From NCBI RefSeq assembly GCF_000718025.1, contig NZ_JODS01000001.1:310001-374000 (forward strand): a stretch of DNA of 64,000 nucleotides, read 5' to 3'. The position numbers and the translations under genes were made by a program. The DNA comes from Kitasatospora purpeofusca (GTDB taxonomy: Bacteria > Actinomycetota > Actinomycetes > Streptomycetales > Streptomycetaceae). Below the pieces are notes generated by a model. The model had not been told where the DNA came from. It searched no databases and saw nothing but the letters and a program-made list of their open reading frames with translations. Below, one piece after another: positions 9,402-16,774 of the stretch. Numbering within the stretch: position 1 is the stretch's first letter; every line of letters starts with the position of its first letter.

Positions 9402-9667
9402 GAAGGCGGCAGCATCGGGCTGCCGTCCCTGCTCAAGCTGTCCGGCGCGCTGCCGCAGGGATTCGCAGGCCGTGAAGGACCACTCGGCCTCCGGCCCGTC
9501 CCGTTGATCGACCCTTCGGCAGAACCTCGCGCCCGCGAAGAATCCTCAGCCGGAGGTGAATCCTTTCCGCACCTCCCCTCCTCCTATGTGCGCACCAGCC
9601 GAACAGACCGGCCGAGACCAGCCGGTCGACTCGGACCACTGATCGCCTTTTCACGAGAGGGGAACTC

Positions 9668-11341
9668 GTGCGCAGCAGAAGCGCGCTTCCCGTGCTGGCC
9701 GCGGTGTCCTTGTCCCTGCTGCTTCCGCAGGGCCCGGCCGGAGCCGCACCCGCGGGCGCCTTACCCGCCCTGACAGCCGAGGCCGTCGAACCACCGGTGG
9801 CGGACGGCGAGCTCCAGCAGGTCGGCCCCGGTGTCTATTCGACCGCGGACAAGTCGTTCGAGATCCACGAGACCGATGTGGCGGTGGGCCTGATGAGCCG
9901 CAGCCACACCGTCACCGTCCAGCCGGACGGTCTCTCCATGCCGTCGTCCGCACCTGCGGCCCGGGCGGACATGGGGGTCTTCGGCCCTGGCTGGGAGGCC
10001 GAGTTCGTGGGTGGCCGGCTCAACCGCAAGCTGGAGCAGCGGGGCGACTCCGTCGTCGTCACCGACCTCGGCGCGCACGCCGCGGTCACCTACGCACTGA
10101 AGAGCAGCCTCAGCTACCCGGGCGGGGGCTCGGTCAGGAAGTACGCGACCCCCGAGGGTGACACCCTCACCGAGACCACCCGGTTCAACGAGTCGACGGG
10201 CACCCTGGTCTCCACCGCCACCGAGGTGTCCGCCATGACCGGGTCGGTGCCGGACACGGACCTGCCCGCCGGCGCCGACACCGATGCCGGCGCCCCGGTC
10301 GAACTCGACCGGCTGACACCGACCTACACCTGGAAGCAGGTGGCCGCGGGACCCGACGGCTGGCGCGTCACCGGCCTGGGCACCGTCGCCGACAGCGCCC
10401 TCTCCACCGTCACCTACGACAACGCGGGCCGGATCGCCACCGTCAAGGACACCGACGCCGGGGAAACCACCTCCCGGCTGCTGACGGTCGCGTACTCGAC
10501 CACCACCACCGCCACGGCCTCCACGCCGGGCGAATTCGCGGGCCGGGCCCGGGAGATCACCCTCACCGACGGCGCCACGGTGCAGACGCTCGCCCGGTAT
10601 TCCTACGACGCCTCCGGGAAGCTCCGTTCGGTGGCCGACCCGGCCTCGGGCATCGAGACCGTCTCCTCGTACACCTACGACGCCGCAGGACGAATCTCCT
10701 CCGTCACGTCACCGGCCAACGGCGCCTGGGACCTGGCGTTCCCCGCCGGATCGGCCTCGCCGAGCGCCGCCCCGGTCGGTGCCGCGCGTCCGGCCGCGGA
10801 CGCGCCGCTGGAGGGCGCGGCCGGGATCACCGACCCCGCCGCGAGCGGCCCGCCGGCGGCGGACTTCACCACCGGGGAGTTCACCGACACCCAGGCCAAC
10901 CCCCGCTACTGCTCGGGCGCGACGGACTGGATGTGGTACCTCAAGCGGGGCTGCGCGTCCTGGGTCGCGCACTACGGCTGGCACGCCCCGACCTACAAGT
11001 ACACGCCGACCGGCTTCCGGGTCATGGGCATCAACCACGACGGCTGCACCACCCCCGGACCCAACATCAGCAGGCCGGGCGGCTTCGACTTCCGGCCGGC
11101 GTGCGACATGCACGACTACGGCTACGGCCTCATCGGCAACACGTACAAGAACTACCCGTACTACCTCGACCGGAACAAGAAGTCGAACGTCGAGAACGCC
11201 TTCTACAGCACGATGAAGAACCAGAGCTGCAACCACTACTTCGTCCTGCGGCGGCCGAAGTGCTACGCCTACGCGTGGACCTACTACAAGGCCGTGAGCA
11301 ACCACGGCAATCCGAAGAACGGCGCCAACGCGACGAGGTAG
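9668..11341 (+). CDS. Secreted YD-repeat protein with C-terminal phospholipase A2 domain
   Basis: The 557-residue protein starts at GTG after GAGAGGGG. A signal peptide (RSRSALPVLAAVSLSLLL to AAPAGA) precedes a beta-rich region with three YD/RHS-type repeats, YDNAGRIATV (about 253), YDASGKLRSVADP (about 314) and YDAAGRISSVTSP (about 337). From about residue 415 it matches bacterial phospholipase A2: PACDMHDYGYG carries the His482-Asp483 dyad, followed by SNVENAFYSTMK and AWTYYKAV, with paired cysteines. It would be exported and hydrolyse phospholipid sn-2 esters. Codon 32 (9761-9763) is TTA, so translation should depend on bldA tRNA. It is far shorter than true Rhs toxins, and no immunity gene is evident. 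Confidence 0.85.
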   Translation: MRSRSALPVLAAVSLSLLLPQGPAGAAPAGALPALTAEAVEPPVADGELQQVGPGVYSTADKSFEIHETDVAVGLMSRSHTVTVQPDGLSMPSSAPAARADMGVFGPGWEAEFVGGRLNRKLEQRGDSVVVTDLGAHAAVTYALKSSLSYPGGGSVRKYATPEGDTLTETTRFNESTGTLVSTATEVSAMTGSVPDTDLPAGADTDAGAPVELDRLTPTYTWKQVAAGPDGWRVTGLGTVADSALSTVTYDNAGRIATVKDTDAGETTSRLLTVAYSTTTTATASTPGEFAGRAREITLTDGATVQTLARYSYDASGKLRSVADPASGIETVSSYTYDAAGRISSVTSPANGAWDLAFPAGSASPSAAPVGAARPAADAPLEGAAGITDPAASGPPAADFTTGEFTDTQANPRYCSGATDWMWYLKRGCASWVAHYGWHAPTYKYTPTGFRVMGINHDGCTTPGPNISRPGGFDFRPACDMHDYGYGLIGNTYKNYPYYLDRNKKSNVENAFYSTMKNQSCNHYFVLRRPKCYAYAWTYYKAVSNHGNPKNGANATR

Positions 11342-11468
11342 CGCGCCGTCCCCTTCCGGCGGCGCTCCCGCGCACGGGCCGGATCGGATGTGCCCGGTCG
11401 CAACGGGGCCGGGCGGCGGAACCCCTCCGCCCCCGTCCCCGCCCCGTCCTTGGTCTATGGAGCAACGA

Positions 11469-13601
11469 GTGACCCCACGTACACGCAGCCTGGTCGTCGC
11501 CGCAGCGGCGGCCGCAGTGCTCACCGCGATACCGGTGGGCATCAGCCCCCTGTCCGAAGCAGCCCCCGCCCACGTCCCCGCCTCCGCCTCCGCCTCCGCC
11601 GAAGAGGCCGGACCGGTCGATCCCCCGCTGTTCGACAGCACCCGCAACGGCCGCACCGTCCGCGTCAACGTCGTCACCGACCGGCGGACCGACCTGGCCT
11701 CCGCCACCGACGCGGGCCCGACCCTCGTCTCGTACGACACCCTGCCGATGGTCACCCTCCGCGTGGGCCAGGAAGGCCTCCGGAAGCTGAACACCCGGCC
11801 GGGGGTCGTCAGCGTCACCGAGGACGTCCCGGTCCCGCCCACGCTGAACGAATCCACCGTCAAGATCGGCAGTGACCGGGCCTTCGCCGCCGGGAAGACG
11901 GGCGCCGGCACCGCCGTCGCGATCCTGGACACCGGCGTCGCCGTCGACCACCCGTTCCTCTCGGGCCGTGTGAAGACCCAGGCGTGCTTCTCCGTCAACG
12001 ACGAGGCCGCCGGCGTCACCAGCCTGTGCCCCGACGGCTCCGCCCAGCAGGAGGGCGACGGCAGCGCCGACGCCGGCAGCGGCCCGTGCGCCTCCCTGGG
12101 CGCCGAGTGCTCCCACGGGACCCACGTCGCCGGAATCGCCGCCGGCAACGGCGCCGGCACCAGCGGGGCACCCGTACGTGGTGTCGCGCCCGGGGCGGAC
12201 ATCATCGCCGTCCAGGTGTTCTCCAGGTTCAGCTCCGACGAGGTCTGCTGGGTGACCGGGACGAACCCGTGCGTGCTCAGCTACACCAGCTCCCAGCTCA
12301 AGGGTCTGGAGAAGGTCCTCGCGCTGAAGCGAGCCGGGACGGACGTGGTCGCGGCCAACCTGAGCCTGGGCGCCGGTCACTGGACCGCGGCCTGCACCCG
12401 CGACCCCCTGGCGGCGGTCATCGACGCCCTGCGCGCCGCGGGCGTCGCCACGGTCGTCGCCGCCGGCAACAGCGGCGACCCCGATGCCGTCAGCTCTCCC
12501 GGCTGCGTCCCCTCCGCGATCACGGTGGGTGCGACCACCGACGACGACCAGCTCGCCGCCTTCTCCAACCGCGGAGCGCTGTTGGACCTCCTCGCCCCCG
12601 GCACGAGCATCGTCTCCTCCGTGCCCGGCGGCTACGCGTCGATGAACGGCACCTCCATGGCCGCCCCCCACGTCACCGGGGCCCTCGCCGTGCTGAGGCA
12701 GACCTACCCCGGCCTGAGCATCGACCAGCTCGAAGCGCTGCTCAAGAACGACGGCAAACCCATCGCCTACACCGGTGGCACCACACCGCGGATCCAGCTC
12801 GACCGGAGCGCGGTGCCCGCGGCACCCGGCGACATGACCGGCGACCGCAAGCCGGACCTGGTCGCGGTCGACGACACCGGCAAGCTGCGCCTCTACCCCG
12901 GCACCGGCACCGGCGGCCTCGGCCCGCACATCGTCATCGGCGCGGGCGGCTGGTCCGGGGCCTCCGTGACACACCGCGGCGACTGGACCGGTGACGGCAA
13001 GGAGGACATCGTCGCCCGGGTCGGCAGCCAGCTCCGTGTCTACCCGAACCTCGGCGACGGCACCCTCGGCGCGCCGATCCAGATCGCGAGCGGATTGCCC
13101 ACCACCGCCCAGGTCGTGGCGGTCGGCGACACCGACCACGACGGGAAGCCGGACCTGGTGGTCCAGCACACCGACAAGCTCTTCCGCTACCCCGGTGCCG
13201 TCGTCGGCACCGCCCCGGCCGTCGGCGCCCCCGTCGTCATCGGGACCACGGGCTGGGACGTCATGGACCTGAGCGCCCCCGGCGACGCCGATCACGACGG
13301 CCGGGTCGACCTCCTCGCCCGCGACACCCGGGACGGCATCCTGTACCACTACATGGGCCAGCCCGACGGGAAGTCCTTCAGCTCCCGCACCGAGTACGGC
13401 CGCGGGTACACCACCACCTACCGGCCCCTGATCGCCGGCGCCGCCGACGCCGACCGGAACGGCACCGCCGACATGTGGGCCACCGCCGGTGACGGCACCC
13501 TGAGGTTCTATCAGGGCGGCACCTCGATCCACGGCCCGGTCGACGGCCCGAGCGTCCAGGTCGGCAACGGCGGCTGGGGCGCCATCAAGTCCATCGGCTG
13601 A
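11469..13601 (+). CDS. Secreted S8 (subtilisin-like) serine protease with FG-GAP repeats
   Basis: The GTG start at 11469 lies 6 nt after GGAG; ATG at 11457 is an alternative. A signal peptide (RSLVVAAAAAAVLTAIPVG) and an inhibitor-like propeptide precede the catalytic domain, with the triad AILDTGV (Asp154), SHGTHVAGI (His216) and GTSMAAPH (Ser396). Residues from about 450 to the end are FG-GAP/VCBS repeats (GDMTGDRKPDLVAVD, GDWTGDGKEDIVARV, GDTDHDGKPDLVVQ, GDADHDGRVDLLAR), a Ca-binding beta-propeller. It follows the PLA2 protein by 127 bp on the same strand. The substrate is unknown; it may process exported neighbours. Confidence 0.9.
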   Translation: MTPRTRSLVVAAAAAAVLTAIPVGISPLSEAAPAHVPASASASAEEAGPVDPPLFDSTRNGRTVRVNVVTDRRTDLASATDAGPTLVSYDTLPMVTLRVGQEGLRKLNTRPGVVSVTEDVPVPPTLNESTVKIGSDRAFAAGKTGAGTAVAILDTGVAVDHPFLSGRVKTQACFSVNDEAAGVTSLCPDGSAQQEGDGSADAGSGPCASLGAECSHGTHVAGIAAGNGAGTSGAPVRGVAPGADIIAVQVFSRFSSDEVCWVTGTNPCVLSYTSSQLKGLEKVLALKRAGTDVVAANLSLGAGHWTAACTRDPLAAVIDALRAAGVATVVAAGNSGDPDAVSSPGCVPSAITVGATTDDDQLAAFSNRGALLDLLAPGTSIVSSVPGGYASMNGTSMAAPHVTGALAVLRQTYPGLSIDQLEALLKNDGKPIAYTGGTTPRIQLDRSAVPAAPGDMTGDRKPDLVAVDDTGKLRLYPGTGTGGLGPHIVIGAGGWSGASVTHRGDWTGDGKEDIVARVGSQLRVYPNLGDGTLGAPIQIASGLPTTAQVVAVGDTDHDGKPDLVVQHTDKLFRYPGAVVGTAPAVGAPVVIGTTGWDVMDLSAPGDADHDGRVDLLARDTRDGILYHYMGQPDGKSFSSRTEYGRGYTTTYRPLIAGAADADRNGTADMWATAGDGTLRFYQGGTSIHGPVDGPSVQVGNGGWGAIKSIG

Positions 13602-13636
13602 CCGGGCCGGTACGGGGGCCGGGCGCCGCCCACCGA

Positions 13637-13669
13637 GCGCGGGAAGTCGGCCGGGCCGACTTCCCGCGC
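13637..13669. terminator. Bidirectional hairpin terminator
   Basis: A perfect 15-bp stem (13637-13651 with 13655-13669) has a CGG loop and lies between the convergent subtilase and GNAT genes. There is no U-tract, which is usual for streptomycete terminators. Confidence 0.75.
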
Positions 13670-13703
13670 CGCCCGGGCACCGGCGGGCCCCACGGCCCGA
13701 CCG

Positions 13704-14477
13704 CTACGCGTCCGCCGCGGGAGTGGCCCACCAGGTCGACGGTGCCGCGACCGTGTACCCCAGGGACTCGTACAGCGGCCGGCCCAGCTTCGAGGCGGTG
13801 AGGGTGGCCGGGAGGTGCGCGACGTCGGCGAGGGCGCCGAGCATGACGGCCCGGCCGACGCCGCGGGAGCGGAAGGCGGAGGAGGTGGCGATCCAGTAGT
13901 GGCTGGCGATGCCGTCGGCCGCGACGCTCAGGCCGGCTCCGGCGACCGCGCCGTCGACGGAGGCGAGGAACACGTCCACGCCCGGGTGTTCGACCAGCGA
14001 CGTCGGGAAGAGCTCGCCGGGGCGGTAGGGCTGGAAGCCGTCGAGGTCGAAAGCCTCGATCACGACCTGCTCGGCCGCCCGGAGGTCCTCGGACTGCCGC
14101 ACCCGGGTCACGTCCAGGGCCGGGGCGGCGACGGGTCCGGGCAGGCGCAGCATGACCGGCATCTGCCAGGTGCGCATGCCCAGGTGGGCCAGGTCCGTCG
14201 AGCTGAACGGGTCCTCGATGGTCACCGGGCCCACCCTGCGGCGGGTCAGCTCGCTCAGCTCGGCCACTTCGCCCGGGTCGAGGTCGGGCTCCTGGATCAG
14301 GATCCGCTGACCCGCGCGCTCGTCGCCGTCGACGGCGACGAAGCCGCGGCGCCGGATCACCTCGTGTCCCCGGCTCACGCCGGTGGCGGCCCAGAAGGCG
14401 GCGGAGTTGCGGGCCTGCAGCGTCGGCGCCTCGGGCAGGGAGACGGGCCGGTCGGTCGAAGTGGATTCCATGGTCAT
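13704..14477 (-). CDS. GNAT-family N-acetyltransferase
   Basis: The 257-residue protein has an acetyl-CoA site in its C-terminal half: SAFRSRGVGRAVMLGAL is motif A with the R-x-x-G-x-G loop, followed by ASKLGRPLYESLGYT (motif B). The first 110 residues form an extra domain not recognised here, so the protein is longer than a simple GNAT enzyme. The start MTMEST at 14477 is followed by a second possible Met at 14471. The substrate is unknown. It is convergent with the subtilase and upstream of the DUF3103-type gene on the same strand, separated by 107 bp. Confidence 0.8.
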   Translation of the reverse strand: MTMESTSTDRPVSLPEAPTLQARNSAAFWAATGVSRGHEVIRRRGFVAVDGDERAGQRILIQEPDLDPGEVAELSELTRRRVGPVTIEDPFSSTDLAHLGMRTWQMPVMLRLPGPVAAPALDVTRVRQSEDLRAAEQVVIEAFDLDGFQPYRPGELFPTSLVEHPGVDVFLASVDGAVAGAGLSVAADGIASHYWIATSSAFRSRGVGRAVMLGALADVAHLPATLTASKLGRPLYESLGYTVAAPSTWWATPAADA

Positions 14478-14584
14478 CGTGCCCACGGTAGTACGAAACT
14501 GACTCCGTGACACGGGTCCGTCAACTGCGGGCCGGACCGGCGCAGTGCGGCGAAGCGCTGCGCCGGCCCGGCCCCGTGGGACGG

Positions 14585-15715
14585 TCAGAGCTGGCCGACC
14601 CAGTACGGCTCGACGGTCATCCAGCCGTTGCCGCGGGCGCCATTGAGGCGGCCGGTGCTGGTGCGGGCGAGGGTGTACCAGGACTCCACGTAGTCCGGGT
14701 CGTCGGTCCACCAGGAGGAGGGCAGCGCCGCGAGCACGGCGTTGACCAGCGGGATGTAGGCGCCCTGGTCGGCGATGGTGAGCAGAACGGCGGCGACGGC
14801 CTGGGCGAGGGCCAGGTAGTTGGTGTCGCCGTCGTCCTCCATCAGGACGACGTCGGCCAGGTTGTACTTGTAGTTCGACCAGTTCACCAGGATCTGGTTC
14901 GGGTAGTACACCGTGCCGTCGTACTGGAGGTACGGCATGGCGACGGAGTCGACCCGGACCTTGCCGTCCAGGCCGAAGCCGGAGACCAGGCTGAACATCT
15001 CGGCGGCGCCCTTGAACCAGGGCTCCTCGTCGTCGTTCACCTCGACCGAGGTGATCTTGGTGCCCCACCAGCCGGCGGCGGCCTGGGCGGACGGGGCCTG
15101 CGGGGCGGCCGGGGCGATCCCGCGGGCGGTCAGCTCCCGCTGGAGCAGGTCCATCCCGGCGGTCAGGGCCTTGGCCGTGTCGATGTCGACCAGGTAGACC
15201 GGGCGGGTGGGCAGGGTGGCGGCGTCCAGGCCGCGGGCCCGGCCGGCGGTGTCGTAGGCGCGGACGGTGCGGGCGTGCTCGTCGGTGCCGGCGGTCGCCA
15301 CCAGCGGTGCGGCGCCGGCGTCCAGGGCGGCCCGCATCGACGGGTCGGCCAGCTGGACCCGCAGCAGCGGGCCGAGGTCGCCGAGGCCCTTCGCGGTGGC
15401 CACCGCCCGGTCCGCGCGGGCGGTCGTGGCGGCGAGCCCGCGGGCGGTGGCGCCGGACAGTCCGGCGGCCAGCGGGGTGAGTTCGGCGCCGGCGGGCGCG
15501 GCGGCGGTCGCCGTGCGCAGCCGCTCGCGCAGGGCGGGGTCGGCGAGGGAGGCGGCCAGGGTGCGGGCGACCTCGTCCTCGATCGCGGTCACCTTGGAGG
15601 CGGCGGCGGGGGCAGGAGCAGGGGCCGGGGCGGCCACGGCCTGGCCCGCGCCGAGCGCGAGCAGGGGCAGGGCCGTCAGCGCGACAACGGCGCGCCGCAG
15701 GCGGGACTGGGACAT
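14585..15715 (-). CDS. Secreted protein, DUF3103-like
   Basis: The 376-residue protein has a signal peptide (RLRRAVVALTALPLLALGAG then AVAAPAPA) and an Ala-rich helical region. The C-terminal domain from about 215 contains GTKITSVEVNDDEEPWFKGA, YPNQILVNWSNYKYNLADV and LMEDDGDTNYLALA, which I recognise as similar to DUF3103 proteins; function is unknown. The acidic EVNDDEEPW and MEDDGDTN stretches could bind Ca. Its upstream region carries an unusual 8-bp tandem repeat (15743-15862). It could be a secreted partner of the neighbouring protease and PLA2 proteins, but that is speculation from proximity. Confidence 0.75.
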   Translation of the reverse strand: MSQSRLRRAVVALTALPLLALGAGQAVAAPAPAPAPAAASKVTAIEDEVARTLAASLADPALRERLRTATAAAPAGAELTPLAAGLSGATARGLAATTARADRAVATAKGLGDLGPLLRVQLADPSMRAALDAGAAPLVATAGTDEHARTVRAYDTAGRARGLDAATLPTRPVYLVDIDTAKALTAGMDLLQRELTARGIAPAAPQAPSAQAAAGWWGTKITSVEVNDDEEPWFKGAAEMFSLVSGFGLDGKVRVDSVAMPYLQYDGTVYYPNQILVNWSNYKYNLADVVLMEDDGDTNYLALAQAVAAVLLTIADQGAYIPLVNAVLAALPSSWWTDDPDYVESWYTLARTSTGRLNGARGNGWMTVEPYWVGQL

Positions 15716-15742
15716 GAGGGGATCTCCAGACTCGTCGGGTGA

Positions 15743-15862
15743 GGCGTCGGAGCGGTGGAGCATCGGAACGGTGGAGCGGTGGAGCGGTGGAGCGGTGGAG
15801 CATCGGAACGGTGGAACGGTGGACCGGTGGACCGGTGGACCGGTGGAGCGTCGGAGCGGACG
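15743..15862. repeat. Tandem octamer repeat upstream of the DUF3103-like gene
   Basis: From 15751 the DNA runs in strict 8-bp phase for at least 13 units of consensus A(G/A/C)CGGTGG, with variants AGCATCGG and AGCGTCGG; weaker copies extend to about 15743 and 15862. The arrangement AGCATCGG-AACGGTGG occurs twice, suggesting block duplication. It lies 30-150 bp upstream of the start codon at 15715, in the likely promoter region. Confidence 0.85.
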
Positions 15863-15999
15863 GTGCCGCGCCCACGACCGAGGGACACGATCAAGGACGG
15901 CGGCGCCATGACAAGTGAAGAGGCTCCCTGACCCGGTATCAACCCCCCGGGGCCACCGCCGACGGGAGTTTCCGCGCCGTTCGCCGGGCGCCGACGAGC

Positions 16000-16686
16000 T
16001 CACCCGCCGCCGGAGAACCCCCCGCCGGAGTTGGCCGAACCCGACCCGCCGTACACCCAGCCGCCGGCGGGCACCCGGGGCTCGGGGCGGACGCGACGCT
16101 CGGTGCGGCGCACGACGGCGACGCCGGCCGGACCGAGCAGGTCCTCCAGGGAGCGCTGGAGCGCGTCGGCGTCGGTGCCCTTCGGCGCGCTGCGCGGGCC
16201 CTCGCCGCCGGTCGAGGTCACCACCGTGACGGCGAGGGTGCGGACGGCCGGCGCGGGGTCGCCCTCGTAGGGCTCCTCCACGGACTCGTCCAACTGGATC
16301 CGTCGCAGGCCGGAGAGCGGAGCCCAGGCCCCGGCGCGGGCACCCCGGACGAACCGCAGTTCGGTCGGGGCCCCGGCCGGGGCGAACTGCACCCGGCGGA
16401 CCGAGCTCAACTCGGCGACCGCGGCGAACGGCCACAGGAGCAGCACGGCGGCCGCCCACAGCGCGCCGCAGACGGTCACCGCGCCCACCAAGGTGGCGCC
16501 GACGATCACCGCGACCGCCACCACCAGGATCCCGGCGGGGAGGAAGACGACGCCCAGGGCGAGCAGCATGGCGAGGGCGCGCACCACCAGGAGCGCGGCG
16601 GCGGGCCAGGAGCCCCCGCCCGGCTCGAACACGAGGTCGACGGTGGCCCCGTCACGGCCGGGGCGGAGCACCTCATCGGCAGGCAT
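16000..16686 (-). CDS. Small membrane protein of unknown function
   Basis: The protein has about 228 residues. Two membrane helices (AAALLVVRALAMLLALGVVF and ILVVAVAVIVGATLVGAVTV) are followed by a further hydrophobic stretch and a cytoplasmic beta-rich region with PLSGLRRIQLDESVEEPYEG. The tail is Gly/Ser-rich (GGSGSANSGGGFSGGG). I do not recognise a family. The start at 16686 is preceded on the minus strand by TACCCT, 7 nt and then ATG, the layout of a leaderless actinobacterial gene; MPGAFPARG (16734) is an in-frame alternative. It is downstream of neither neighbour's operon and may be transcribed alone. Confidence 0.65.
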   Translation of the reverse strand: MPADEVLRPGRDGATVDLVFEPGGGSWPAAALLVVRALAMLLALGVVFLPAGILVVAVAVIVGATLVGAVTVCGALWAAAVLLLWPFAAVAELSSVRRVQFAPAGAPTELRFVRGARAGAWAPLSGLRRIQLDESVEEPYEGDPAPAVRTLAVTVVTSTGGEGPRSAPKGTDADALQRSLEDLLGPAGVAVVRRTERRVRPEPRVPAGGWVYGGSGSANSGGGFSGGG

Positions 16687-16722
16687 ACCCGCCAGGGTAG
16701 AACCGCTCCCCCGTGCCGGAAA

Positions 16723-16761
16723 GGCCCCGGGCACCGCCTCGAAAAAGCTTCGCCCGGGGCC
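16723..16761 (-). terminator. Terminator of polA
   Basis: GGCCCCGGGC (16723-16732) pairs with GCCCGGGGCC (16752-16761), with a 19-nt loop. It lies 14 bp past the polA stop codon, and TTT follows the stem on the minus strand. Confidence 0.75.
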
Positions 16762-16774
16762 TATTGACGCAGCG

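Noticed and set aside
13704..15875. One long minus-strand frame that would fuse the GNAT enzyme to repeat-encoded peptide
   Set aside because: The upstream half is the shadow of the DUF3103-like gene in another frame and of the octamer repeat; the GNAT gene has its own start at 14477.
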